Positions 8,331 to 15,703 of a stretch of DNA of 20,285 nt are shown piece by piece. Each line of letters starts with the position of its first letter. Within the stretch, counting starts at the first letter, position 1. The stretch is from an uncultured Oscillospiraceae bacterium. Lineage in GTDB: Bacteria; Bacillota; Clostridia; Oscillospirales; Acutalibacteraceae. Under the pieces are notes generated by a model that saw only the letters and a program-made list of their open reading frames with translations, made no database searches and was not told the DNA's origin. The stretch is from the NCBI GenBank assembly GCA_958451705.1, contig CAUDRD010000003.1:1-20285 (forward strand), given 5' to 3'. A program made the translations under genes and the position numbers.

Positions 8331-8891
8331 TCAGGCTTTTGGACGAGAAGGAACTATTCCTGTCTCTGAATGAAAACGGCGAGCCTGTTTAGGCACAATT
8401 GAAACGATAAGTTCTTTTGTGGCACAATATTTGTCGCACATACTTACAACAAAAGCCTCTTTTTTCATAGGCGGGGTAGGGGTAAGGGGCCACATATGGC
8501 GGCGTATTACCTCTCTTTCAAGGTCATTGAGCTTGTCGCCGCAAAGGGCTTCTGCATTTTTAAGGGCAAAGCCGGGGTGACGGTAACCGTGAAGTCTGTG
8601 TGAGGAATCCTTTTCATGCCAGTCATAATAGAAAAGGTCGTGCAAAACTGCTCCTCTTGTTGCGGAAACATAGTCCCAGCCCATTTTTTTGCAAATAAGG
8701 TAGCTTAAATAAGCTACGCTTGTAATGTGCTGAAGTCTGTTTATTTCCATATGCTGTTCGTAAACAGCAAGCCCCTGAACCTCATCTGTAAAATAAATAT
8801 CACTTATACAGTCGAAAAATTCTTTTTCGGACTGCGGATTTATTTTGTATGAGCGCATGTACGCTTTATCAAATCTTGATATTTCAATCAC
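8331..8891 (-). CDS. HD-domain protein (predicted metal-dependent phosphohydrolase)
   Basis: This 186-residue soluble protein has the HD superfamily arrangement: a first histidine in LQHITSVAYLSYLI, the metal-binding pair in AVLHDLFYYDW, a conserved RHPGFALKNA helix and a later histidine in RRHMWPLTPTPP. Members hydrolyse phosphate esters of nucleotides or signalling nucleotides; the substrate here is unknown. The start is uncertain. GTG 8891 has AAGG only 2 nt away, which is too close. The next codon, ATT 8888, would be 5 nt away, and the first ATG is residue 12. It has its own promoter at 8940-8969 and lies 15 nt upstream of the CmpB-family gene. Confidence 0.87.
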   Translation of the reverse strand: MIEISRFDKAYMRSYKINPQSEKEFFDCISDIYFTDEVQGLAVYEQHMEINRLQHITSVAYLSYLICKKMGWDYVSATRGAVLHDLFYYDWHEKDSSHRLHGYRHPGFALKNAEALCGDKLNDLEREVIRRHMWPLTPTPPMKKEAFVVSMCDKYCATKELIVSIVPKQARRFHSETGIVPSRPKA

Positions 8892-8939
8892 AACCTTAAT
8901 ATATTAACATAAAAATAACATGCTTTGCACAACTAAACT

Positions 8940-8969
8940 ATTATATCATTAACATAATAAATATTACAA
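8940..8969 (-). promoter_or_regulatory. Promoter of the HD-protein/CmpB-family operon
   Basis: On the minus strand, -35 TTGTAA (8969-8964) and -10 TATAAT (8945-8940) are 18 nt apart. The predicted start near 8934 gives a leader of about 40 nt. Confidence 0.6.
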
Positions 8970-8983
8970 TACACAGAGGCAAA

Positions 8984-9814
8984 TTATTCGGTATGTTTTG
9001 TGTAAAACATGTCATATATTTCTTTTGCCACAGCATCCTCACTGTTTTGTCCTATGATTTTGTGAGCAATACCCTTCACCTCTTCTCTTGAGTTTGAGAC
9101 GGCGCAACAATAATCTGCGGCTTTCATCATGGCGATGTCGTTGAGATTATCGCCGAAAGCCACCGTTTTGTCTGCTTTGGTGTATTTTTTTATAAATTCC
9201 ATGCCACTGGTTTTGCTTGATTTGTCGCTAAAAACTTCAAGGTACCAGCAGTCATAGTATGTATCTTTATAAAATACGGCGGAAACTCCGTTGAGCTGTG
9301 AAATTTCGTCAAAAAGCGGCTTTCCCTGTTCATAGCTTACTAAATCCGCAAAATATACTACGGATTTTCCCAAAGCGGATAAAACAGGCACCTTTTGGAA
9401 CTTTTTATATTTATGTTTTCTCTCCTCATAAAAGTCTTGCTGTGCTTTATTAGCAAGTAAAGTGTATTCGAGGTCTATATTGCCTTTTGAAAAGATAAAC
9501 ATAAATGGTGTTTGATTATGTTTTTCAAAAATCTTAATGGCTTTTTGTACTGCCTTTTCACTTATTGAACTTACTGATAAATACTCATCCTTTACCGGGT
9601 CAAAAATAAACACTCCGTTCATAAGCACAACCGGTATATTTAAATTTAACTGCTGTAAAATCTGCTGTGCGGAAACACGGCTTCTTGCAGTTGCCACTGT
9701 AAAAAGCAGGCCGTTGTCAATCATTTTATTTATAAGTGACACCGAAGTTTCGGTTACTTTTCCTTCTGGGTTCAAGAAAGTGCCGTCAAGGTCGGTTATA
9801 TAAAGAGTTTTCAA
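8984..9814 (-). CDS. Cof-type HAD-superfamily phosphatase
   Basis: This is a cytoplasmic haloacid-dehalogenase-type hydrolase of the Cof/YidA subfamily, 276 residues long. These enzymes remove phosphate from sugar phosphates, flavin intermediates or similar small molecules. Motif I is DLDGTFL with nucleophile D8 and D10. Motif II is TVATARS, and motif IV is VAFGDNLNDIAMM near the C-terminus. The C2-type cap lies between them. The frame is open to an ATG at 9877, but TTG 9814 is the better start. It has GGGTGG 5 nt upstream and begins right at the conserved KTLYITDLDG. A well-formed promoter at 9849-9877 also covers the upstream ATG, so that codon would not be transcribed. The substrate is not predictable. 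Confidence 0.92.
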   Translation of the reverse strand: MKTLYITDLDGTFLNPEGKVTETSVSLINKMIDNGLLFTVATARSRVSAQQILQQLNLNIPVVLMNGVFIFDPVKDEYLSVSSISEKAVQKAIKIFEKHNQTPFMFIFSKGNIDLEYTLLANKAQQDFYEERKHKYKKFQKVPVLSALGKSVVYFADLVSYEQGKPLFDEISQLNGVSAVFYKDTYYDCWYLEVFSDKSSKTSGMEFIKKYTKADKTVAFGDNLNDIAMMKAADYCCAVSNSREEVKGIAHKIIGQNSEDAVAKEIYDMFYTKHTE

Positions 9815-9848
9815 ATATACCACCCGCTTTCTTTTCCGCATACAAAAA

Positions 9849-9877
9849 ATAATAACATATTTATAAACTAAATACAA
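9849..9877 (-). promoter_or_regulatory. Promoter of the HAD phosphatase gene
   Basis: On the minus strand, -35 TTGTAT (9877-9872) and -10 TATTAT (9854-9849) are 17 nt apart. The transcript would begin near 9842, leaving about 28 nt before TTG 9814. Confidence 0.55.
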
Positions 9878-9914
9878 TATCGGGAGGAAAAATTTAAAAG
9901 TAAGGGATAACTAC

Positions 9915-9943
9915 TTGTAAGAAATGGATGAAATTGGTATAAT
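9915..9943 (+). promoter_or_regulatory. Promoter of the NUDIX gene
   Basis: TTGTAA (9915-9920) and a perfect TATAAT (9938-9943) are separated by 17 nt. The predicted start near 9950 gives a leader of roughly 85 nt, in which I see no recognisable riboswitch. Confidence 0.65.
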
Positions 9944-10035
9944 AAGTCTGTATTGTCACAAAGCGTTAATTGCTACCTACCGAAAACAAAAGCAGTAAAT
10001 AAGACGTTTTGAATTTGAAAGAAAGCGGTTTTAAA

Positions 10036-10764
10036 ATGTTAGGGAAATATGCAAAGGTCAGGGTAACCCGAGCCATGCATTCTGCCGACCCGGAAAAAGG
10101 TTTTAAATATGGACTTAATTTCGGCGTTGTTGAAGGCGTTTTTGGAATTTCCGGCGGAGTTATGATGGCGTATATTATGGGTATTGACCATCCGGTCAAA
10201 AGCTTTGACGGAAGAATAATTGCGGTTGTTCACCACAAGTTGGGTGATGATGTTCTCGTTGTCTCTCCAAAAAGCAAAAGATTTATTGTCAATGAAATTG
10301 AGCAGGCTATAAGCTTTGCCGAAAAGCCTGGTACTTACACCCTTGACTGTCTTTATGAAAGATCATGCGGCGCAGTGGTATTTAACGGCAAAGGACCTCA
10401 GCGAACATTCCTTCTTATTAAGAATAAGCGAAGCGCTCACTGGGGATTTCCCAAAGGACACGTTGAAAAGGGTGAAAGTTTTGAAGAAACTGCCCTTAGA
10501 GAGGTTTTTGAAGAGACGGGTCTTAAAGTTAAGCTGATTCCTGAATTTGCTTCACGCTCTGATTATACTATACAGGGCAAGGTGGAAAAGAATGTAACTA
10601 TTTTTCTTGCAAAAAGTGATACACAGGACGTAACTTTGCAGGAAGAGGAAATTGAAAGCTCCGTGTGGCTGAGTTATGATGAAGCTATGAAGACCCTGAA
10701 ATTTGAAAACGACAAATCAATTCTCAAAAAGGCACACGCCTTTATGCAGAAAAAAAGAATTTAA
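10036..10764 (+). CDS. NUDIX hydrolase with long N-terminal domain
   Basis: The C-terminal half of this 242-residue protein is a NUDIX domain. It hydrolyses a nucleoside diphosphate linked to another moiety, using the box at residues 141-163 (GHVEKGESFEETALREVFEETGL, written here as GX5EX7REXXEEXGL). RSAHWGFPKGH before it is typical of the family. The first 110 residues (MLGKYAKVRVTRAMHS onward) form a separate domain whose order of LNFGVVEG, AYIMGIDHPVKSFDGRIIAV and VLVVSPKSKRF resembles a class I inorganic pyrophosphatase. I chose ATG 10036 because the N-terminal domain starts there. TTG codons 10009 and 10015 are in frame, but none of these starts has a strong ribosome site. The next gene is 36 nt downstream, probably in the same operon. 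Confidence 0.88.
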   Translation: MLGKYAKVRVTRAMHSADPEKGFKYGLNFGVVEGVFGISGGVMMAYIMGIDHPVKSFDGRIIAVVHHKLGDDVLVVSPKSKRFIVNEIEQAISFAEKPGTYTLDCLYERSCGAVVFNGKGPQRTFLLIKNKRSAHWGFPKGHVEKGESFEETALREVFEETGLKVKLIPEFASRSDYTIQGKVEKNVTIFLAKSDTQDVTLQEEEIESSVWLSYDEAMKTLKFENDKSILKKAHAFMQKKRI

Positions 10765-10800
10765 GTAAATTAATTATGAAAAGATTAACGAGGTGGTAAA

Positions 10801-11310
10801 GTGACAGAAACTTTAGTAAATCAGATGATAGCCTTTTTCAGCGACACAATTCCGGCGGAGCTTACAATTTTTGTAATTTCTCTTATGCCGATTTTAGAGC
10901 TGAGAGGCGGACTTATTGCAGCGTCAATACTTAACGTTCCGCTGCTTCCCGCATTTGCAATTTGTTTTATAGGCAATATCCTGCCCATTCCCTTTATTCT
11001 TTTGCTCATTAAGCGCATTTTCGAGTTTATGAAAAAGCACAATATCTTAAGGGGAGTTGTCCTTAAGCTTGAAGAGAGAGCGGCAAAGAAGAGTAAAAAA
11101 GTGGAAAACAATCTGGTTTTAGGTCTGTTGGCATTTGTTGCCGTACCTCTCCCTGGAACCGGAGGCTGGACAGGAGCTCTTGTAGCGGCACTTATGGATT
11201 TGCCAATTAAAAAGTCATTCCCCGTTATTGCTGCCGGTGTATTCATTGCCGGTGTTATAATAGCATCTCTTTCCTATGGACTTCCGGAGGTTATTGCCGG
11301 ACTGTTTTAA
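10801..11310 (+). CDS. Small integral membrane protein, putative small multidrug export family (COG2426)
   Basis: This 169-residue protein has about four membrane segments. The pattern ISLMPILELRGGLIAASIL, then GNILPIPFILLLI, then VPLPGTGGWTGALVAAL is characteristic of the PF06695/COG2426 family. That family carries a multidrug-export label, but its transport role is poorly supported experimentally. GTG 10801 is preceded by GAGGTGG at a normal distance. It follows the NUDIX gene by 36 nt and is followed by a strong terminator, so it is the last gene of that two-gene unit. Confidence 0.87.
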   Translation: MTETLVNQMIAFFSDTIPAELTIFVISLMPILELRGGLIAASILNVPLLPAFAICFIGNILPIPFILLLIKRIFEFMKKHNILRGVVLKLEERAAKKSKKVENNLVLGLLAFVAVPLPGTGGWTGALVAALMDLPIKKSFPVIAAGVFIAGVIIASLSYGLPEVIAGLF

Positions 11311-11325
11311 TAAGTTGTTGTAGAT

Positions 11326-11359
11326 AAAAATGCCTTGAGATATTTCTCAAGGCATTTTT
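11326..11359. terminator. Bidirectional intrinsic terminator
   Basis: A perfect 15-bp stem (11326-11340 with 11345-11359) has a 4-nt loop and ends in TTTTT on both strands. It separates the COG2426-type gene from the convergent acyltransferase gene. Confidence 0.92.
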
Positions 11360-11409
11360 AATGTATTCTTATAGTTGATGATAGCCGGTAGTGCAGAACA
11401 AGAAGAATA

Positions 11410-12474
11410 TTAAATGATATATTTATTTAGAATCGGAATTTTGCTTATTACATAAGTAATAATAAAGCTAATAACAAAAACCAACATAGTGTTAATTGGA
11501 ATGGAAAGAAATATATTGTATGAAAGAGTTGTAATTCCAATTTGTTCCAGAAGAGTAATTATGAAATCGTGAACTAGATATATTCCGAAGCTGAGTTTAG
11601 AAAGAAGTAAAACAAATTTCCATTTTGATTCAGAAAGATTGATATCAGAAAAGTGGTATCTGAAAAATACAAATATGCTAGCTCCCCAGAAGAACATACC
11701 TGGAAGCAGATTGTTCAGCATTTCTATATTACCTTTGTCTGCTTTAATAGAGGAAAGGGTGGAAAGCATCACTGTAAGGCAGGCGGATAGAATGCCTATT
11801 CCATATATGACTTTTCTTGCAGTTTTTGAAAAATTTTCATTTGCAAGATAATATCCTAAAACAAAGTATCCTGAATATCCGCAGGCTAGTCCTATGGATA
11901 TTTTTTCAGAAATAGTTTCAACAGGTTCTTTGAAAAAATCTATTACTGAAATAGTGTTAAAGCATAAGATAAATATGAAAAATATAACTATGTAATATTT
12001 AGTCAGAAATCGGCTTTCTGTAATTTTTCTCAGAAGAGGAGTGATAATATAGAGCCCGACTATTGTGAAAAGAAACCAAAGATGATATCGTCCGTATATA
12101 AAATCACTGAGAAAAGCAGTGATTGAAAATGGTACAGTTTTATCAGGTGATATAAAGTGAACATATACTGCATATGCCGCTGACCAAAAAACAAATGCGG
12201 TGATAATTCTCAAGATGTTTTTGGAATATAACTTTTTAAGAGATATTTCTTTTTTGGGGTTTAAAAAAAGCGCTCCGGAAATCATTACAAACACAGGTAC
12301 ACAAAAATGCGCCAATGCGTCCCATGCATTCGATACTATCCATTGTACAGATGTTACAGAGGGCTTATACCAACTTTTAGAAGCCACATGCAGAAGTATC
12401 ATAAAAAAAACAGAAAAAATTCTTAGAAAATCCAAATATACAATTCTTGTGTTATTTATCGATGTCTTTTCCAT
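11410..12474 (-). CDS. Acyltransferase-3 family membrane protein
   Basis: This 354-residue polytopic membrane protein has about ten hydrophobic segments. The N-terminal motif YLDFLRIFSVFFMILLH has R18 and H29 as the usual conserved residues of acyltransferase family 3 (PF01757), which O-acetylates or succinylates sugars of surface glycans. FCVPVFVMISGALFL and RYHLWFLFTIVGLYIITP are also family-typical. ATG 12474 has GAGG 5 nt upstream. The gene stands alone, bounded by terminators and with its own promoter. It is clearly AT-richer than its neighbours: sampled 60-nt lines hold 10-14 G+C, against 30 in an mgtA line. This suggests recent acquisition. It could modify the polysaccharide encoded at 3409-7432, but nothing in the sequence ties them together. 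Confidence 0.9.
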   Translation of the reverse strand: MEKTSINNTRIVYLDFLRIFSVFFMILLHVASKSWYKPSVTSVQWIVSNAWDALAHFCVPVFVMISGALFLNPKKEISLKKLYSKNILRIITAFVFWSAAYAVYVHFISPDKTVPFSITAFLSDFIYGRYHLWFLFTIVGLYIITPLLRKITESRFLTKYYIVIFFIFILCFNTISVIDFFKEPVETISEKISIGLACGYSGYFVLGYYLANENFSKTARKVIYGIGILSACLTVMLSTLSSIKADKGNIEMLNNLLPGMFFWGASIFVFFRYHFSDINLSESKWKFVLLLSKLSFGIYLVHDFIITLLEQIGITTLSYNIFLSIPINTMLVFVISFIITYVISKIPILNKYII

Positions 12475-12503
12475 TTTTTCCTCACTACGTATATTTTTTT
12501 ACT

Positions 12504-12532
12504 ATAATACTATATATTATTTTTATTTTCAA
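12504..12532 (-). promoter_or_regulatory. Promoter of the acyltransferase gene
   Basis: On the minus strand, -35 TTGAAA (12532-12527) and -10 TATTAT (12509-12504) are 17 nt apart, in a very AT-rich stretch. This lowers the specificity of the call. Confidence 0.5.
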
Positions 12533-12558
12533 CATTGTTTTAAAATGCATATACAATA

Positions 12559-12598
12559 AAAACGCAGGTTGATGCATTAAAGCATCAGCCTGCGTTTT
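12559..12598 (-). terminator. Intrinsic terminator of mgtA
   Basis: A 17-bp stem (12559-12575 with 12582-12598, one G-U pair) has a 6-nt loop and runs into TTTTT on the minus strand. It starts 31 nt after the mgtA stop and insulates the acyltransferase promoter. Confidence 0.9.
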
Positions 12599-12629
12599 AG
12601 TTCTCTGTAAAGGGGAGTCCTTTTACACC

Positions 12630-15323
12630 TCACAAAAGTTCGCCGTATTTTTTTACATACATTTTCTTCATAAATGTTGCAAGCACCATATAGCAGACGA
12701 TTGTAAGGGCAAGCCATCCGAAGTAAACGGGAGGAAGTGCTGCAAGACCCAGCAGATTTCCAACAGGTGTAAAGGGGATAGCTGTTACAAAAGCGATGCC
12801 TGTAAAGGTGAGAAGCGTTACAGAAGCTGAAGCACGGCTTTGTACAAAGGGGATTTTAGGCGTTCTTATCATATGAATTACAAGGGTCTGGCTCCACATT
12901 GATTCAACAAACCAGCCCGCCTGAAAAACCGCAATGTAAAGAGCCTGAGCGGCGGGATCGGTTATTTGATGGAAAAGCTGTCCGCCTGTTACCACGGGGC
13001 AGATTACGAAATACATAAGCAGATATGTTGTAATATCAAAAACCGAGCTTGTGGGACCAATCCACAGCATGAATTTGCTCACCGACGAAGCATCCCATTT
13101 GCGAGGCTTTTTTAAAAATTCACTGTCCACATTGTCCCAGGGGATGGCAGTGCAGGAAAGGTCATAGATAAGGTTAAGGAGTATAAGGTGAATTGCCGCC
13201 ATTGGCAGGAAGGGGAGAAAGGCACTTGCGGCAAGTACCGAAAACATATTTCCAAAGTTTGAAGAAGCGGTCATTTTAATATATTTAATCATGTTGGCAT
13301 ATGTTTTTCTGCCCTCAATGATTCCGTCCTCAAGGACGTTTAAATCCTTTTCCAGAAGAATAACGTCGCCACATTCCTTTGCAATGTCCACTGCCGTATC
13401 AACCGAGATGCCTACATCAGAAGCTTTCATAGCGGCGGCGTCATTGATTCCGTCGCCCATATAGCCCACACAGTGACCGTTTCTGCGGAGAATTTTCACT
13501 ATTCTTGCCTTCTGCTCCGGGGAGAGCTTTGCAAACACCGTAATATTTTCCGCCTTTTCGGAGAGCTCTTCATCGGTTAAATTATCAAGATCTGAGCCGA
13601 GAAGTATCTCGTTTACTTTAAGACCAACCTGTTTCGCAATGCTTGACGTAACTTTTTCGTTATCGCCTGTAAGAATTTTTACACCGACGCCGTGGTCATT
13701 GAGAGCTTTAATTGCACTTGCAGTAGTGGCTTTAGGCGGATCCAGGAAAGCGAGAAAGCCTATAAGCACCATGTCGGATTCGTCCTTTACCCCGAACTGT
13801 CCTACGGGAGCGGGATTTGTTTTATGGGCAACGGCAATAACACGCATACCTTTTGCGTTAAGCTCGTCTGATTTTTTTATGATAAACTTGCGTACCTCAT
13901 CACTGAGAGAGACTACATTTCCGCTTAGCTCTGCATATGAACAGCATTTGAGCATTTCTTCAACAGCGCCCTTTGTAATTAACTGAGTTTTTCCCATTTG
14001 GTCTGCGACAACTACGCTCATTCTGCGGCGGTTAAAGTCAAAGGGGATTTCATCCACCTTTGTATACTCTGTCTTTAAATTGTCACTGCTTAAGTCATCC
14101 TCATGGGAAATTATTGCAATGTCAATAAGGTTTTTAAGGCCTGTCTGAAAATAGCTGTTAAGGAAAGCGTGGCGAAGCACTCTTTTATCTTCGTTGCCGT
14201 TTATATTGAGATAGTACTCCAAAACAACTTTGTCCTGAGTAAGGGTTCCCGTTTTATCGGTGCACAGAATATCCATAGAACCTAAATTCTGTATGGCGTT
14301 AAGGTTTTTGATAATTACCTTCTTTTTAGCCATAGTTACGGCACCTTTTGCAAGGTTGGTGGTTACTATCATGGGAAGCATTTCAGGGGTAAGACCTACG
14401 GCTACCGATATTGCGAAAAGCAGTGCGTCAAGCCAGTCGCCTTTAGTAAATCCATTAATGAACAGCACTATCGGCACCATTACAAGCATAAATCTTATAA
14501 GCACCCAGGAAACGGCATTGACTCCTTTTTCAAAGGTGGTTTTCGGCGGCTTAACGCTTAAATCTTTAGCCATTGTTCCCAGCATGGTATCGTTGCCCAC
14601 TGCAATAACTACAGCCTTTGCGCTGCCGCTTATTACGTTGCTGCCTAAAAAGGCAAGGTTTGAAATCTCCGTAAGGGCATCTGAGTCTGAAGTGACATTT
14701 GCCTGTTTTTCGACCGGTTCGCTTTCTCCGGTAAGGGCCGACTGGCTTACAAACAAATCCTTTGCCGACAAAATGCGCACATCGGCAGGAATCATATCTC
14801 CGGCAGAGAGATAAATAATATCCCCTACAACAATCTCGTCAATGGAGATTTCATTTTTTCCCGTTTCCGCTCTTTCAACACAGGCGGTAGTGCAAATCAT
14901 TTTTGACAGCTTTGCCGCCGCATTGCCGCTGCGTGTTTCCTGAATAAAACGCAGGAGGCCGGAAATCATAACCATTGTTGTAATAATTATTACAGTAACA
15001 TAGTTTTTGTCCTCGGGGGCCGCTAAAATTATATCGGTTACAACGGAAACCAGCGCAAGGGCAAACAAAATATCTGTGAAAGGATTCACAAAAGCGCTGA
15101 CTATCCTTTTAAAAAGAGATTCCCTTTTGCCGTGGGTCACGATGTTTTTACCGTGATTTTCTCTTGACTGTTCAATAACAGCCTGTGTGAGTCCGTTAGG
15201 TGATGAGCTGAGTTCTTTCAGAACTTCATTTTCGTTATGAGAAGAAGCAAATATCATTTTTGCTTTAATTTCGTCTCTGCGGACAAAATCTGCCGCAATT
15301 TTTCTTTTAATCATTTTTTTCAT
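12630..15323 (-). CDS. mgtA: Magnesium-transporting P-type ATPase (P3B)
   Basis: This 897-residue inner-membrane pump imports Mg2+ at the expense of ATP. It has full family length. The actuator-domain TGES is at 198-201, the phosphorylated aspartate D356 is in DKTGTLTQD, and the hinge is GDGINDAAAMKASDVG from residue 623. The N-terminal FVNPFTDILFALALVSVVTD and C-terminal membrane bundle (NMFSVLAASAFLPFLPM, then VDSEFLKKPRKWD) are typical of MgtA/MgtB rather than Ca2+ pumps. ATG 15323 has GGAGG 9 nt upstream, and that site lies inside an 8-bp hairpin. Expression is controlled by an M-box riboswitch about 450 nt upstream and probably by further leader elements. A terminator follows at 12559-12598. 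Function is firm from both the protein and the riboswitch. Confidence 0.96.
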   Translation of the reverse strand: MKKMIKRKIAADFVRRDEIKAKMIFASSHNENEVLKELSSSPNGLTQAVIEQSRENHGKNIVTHGKRESLFKRIVSAFVNPFTDILFALALVSVVTDIILAAPEDKNYVTVIIITTMVMISGLLRFIQETRSGNAAAKLSKMICTTACVERAETGKNEISIDEIVVGDIIYLSAGDMIPADVRILSAKDLFVSQSALTGESEPVEKQANVTSDSDALTEISNLAFLGSNVISGSAKAVVIAVGNDTMLGTMAKDLSVKPPKTTFEKGVNAVSWVLIRFMLVMVPIVLFINGFTKGDWLDALLFAISVAVGLTPEMLPMIVTTNLAKGAVTMAKKKVIIKNLNAIQNLGSMDILCTDKTGTLTQDKVVLEYYLNINGNEDKRVLRHAFLNSYFQTGLKNLIDIAIISHEDDLSSDNLKTEYTKVDEIPFDFNRRRMSVVVADQMGKTQLITKGAVEEMLKCCSYAELSGNVVSLSDEVRKFIIKKSDELNAKGMRVIAVAHKTNPAPVGQFGVKDESDMVLIGFLAFLDPPKATTASAIKALNDHGVGVKILTGDNEKVTSSIAKQVGLKVNEILLGSDLDNLTDEELSEKAENITVFAKLSPEQKARIVKILRRNGHCVGYMGDGINDAAAMKASDVGISVDTAVDIAKECGDVILLEKDLNVLEDGIIEGRKTYANMIKYIKMTASSNFGNMFSVLAASAFLPFLPMAAIHLILLNLIYDLSCTAIPWDNVDSEFLKKPRKWDASSVSKFMLWIGPTSSVFDITTYLLMYFVICPVVTGGQLFHQITDPAAQALYIAVFQAGWFVESMWSQTLVIHMIRTPKIPFVQSRASASVTLLTFTGIAFVTAIPFTPVGNLLGLAALPPVYFGWLALTIVCYMVLATFMKKMYVKKYGELL

Positions 15324-15329
15324 TCTACA

Positions 15330-15363
15330 GTACCTCCGTTTTTTGATAAGCTAAAGGAAGTAC
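15330..15363 (-). promoter_or_regulatory. Candidate Shine-Dalgarno-sequestering hairpin of mgtA
   Basis: On the minus strand GUACUUCC (15363-15356) pairs over 8 bp, with one U-G, with GGAGGUAC (15337-15330), which contains the mgtA ribosome site. The loop is 18 nt. The 5' arm can instead pair perfectly over 8 bp with AGGAAGUA at 15468-15461, inside the small ORF upstream. Nested within that longer structure is a second 7-bp match (15443-15437 with 15380-15374). The two folds exclude each other, as in translational attenuators. The pairing is seen in the sequence; the regulation is inferred. Confidence 0.45.
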
Positions 15364-15392
15364 GGCACAAATCAAAGGGCAATTATTCCCTG

Positions 15393-15476
15393 TTATGACA
15401 GAAAACGGACACAGCCGTATTCTGTATTTTTATTTCGCCCTTTCGGTTTAATACCATTACTACTTCCTGCGTCCAT
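15393..15476 (-). CDS. Leader small ORF 2 (27 codons) upstream of mgtA
   Basis: ATG 15476 opens a 27-residue peptide beginning MDAGSSNGIKPKGRNK and ending in LS, with TAA at 15395-15393. It has an excellent ribosome site, GAGGTG with 7 nt spacing. The peptide is polar and basic with no membrane segment, and I recognise no family. It ends 69 nt before mgtA. Codons 3-6 form one arm of the alternative pairing that would free the mgtA ribosome site, so ribosomes on this ORF could influence mgtA translation. It lies after both leader terminators and so would be made only from readthrough transcripts. Confidence 0.5.
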   Translation of the reverse strand: MDAGSSNGIKPKGRNKNTEYGCVRFLS

Positions 15477-15548
15477 TATCCGTCACCTCACATTTTTAAA
15501 ATTAATATCTATGTAATCGCCTTAAAGGCGCTAATTCTTAAAAAGGCA

Positions 15549-15585
15549 TAAAAAATCCATCGTTTCCGAAACATGAAAACGATGG
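15549..15585 (-). terminator. Second leader terminator upstream of mgtA
   Basis: On the minus strand CCATCGTTT (15585-15577) and AAACGATGG (15565-15557) form a 9-bp stem, extendable to 11 bp with a U-G and a C-G pair. It is followed by A and six T. This is a good intrinsic terminator about 235 nt before mgtA, downstream of the M-box terminator. Its 5' arm overlaps a 9-nt segment (15589-15581) that can pair with 15659-15651 inside small ORF 1, a candidate antiterminator. Confidence 0.75.
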
Positions 15586-15610
15586 TCAATTTCATTTTGC
15601 CGCACTAAAC

Positions 15611-15703
15611 TTAAGCCACAGGCAAAGTGCGCCTGAAAGCATATTTTTCGTTAACCATCATTTTCTTTATTAAAATAAAACTTCGGTGATGACCGTTATC
15701 CAT
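15611..15703 (-). CDS. Leader small ORF 1 (30 codons) between the M-box and mgtA
   Basis: ATG 15703 opens a 30-residue peptide starting MDNGHHRSFILIKKMM and ending RRTLPVA, with TAA at 15613-15611. GAGGTG lies exactly 7 nt upstream. The peptide is basic and mixed, and I know no family for it. Its ribosome site segment AGGTGCGCC (15715-15707) can pair over 9 bp, with one G-U, with GGCGCACTT (15633-15625) near its own 3' end. Codons 15-18 hold the candidate antiterminator strand for the second terminator. This layout resembles a leader-peptide attenuator. It begins 25 nt after the M-box terminator T-run. Confidence 0.5.
   Translation of the reverse strand: MDNGHHRSFILIKKMMVNEKYAFRRTLPVA

Noticed and set aside
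9815..9877. 21-residue N-terminal extension of the HAD phosphatase
   Set aside because: The upstream ATG has no suitable ribosome site and lies in the predicted -35; TTG 9814 has GGGTGG at the right distance and begins at the conserved domain.
14260..14814. 184-codon plus-strand open frame
   Set aside because: It is antisense to the core of mgtA, including the phosphorylation site, and its translation has no recognisable features.
15509..15595. 28-codon frame across the second leader terminator (minus strand)
   Set aside because: It has no ribosome site, its codons are made of the terminator stem and T-run, and it overlaps a better-explained structure.
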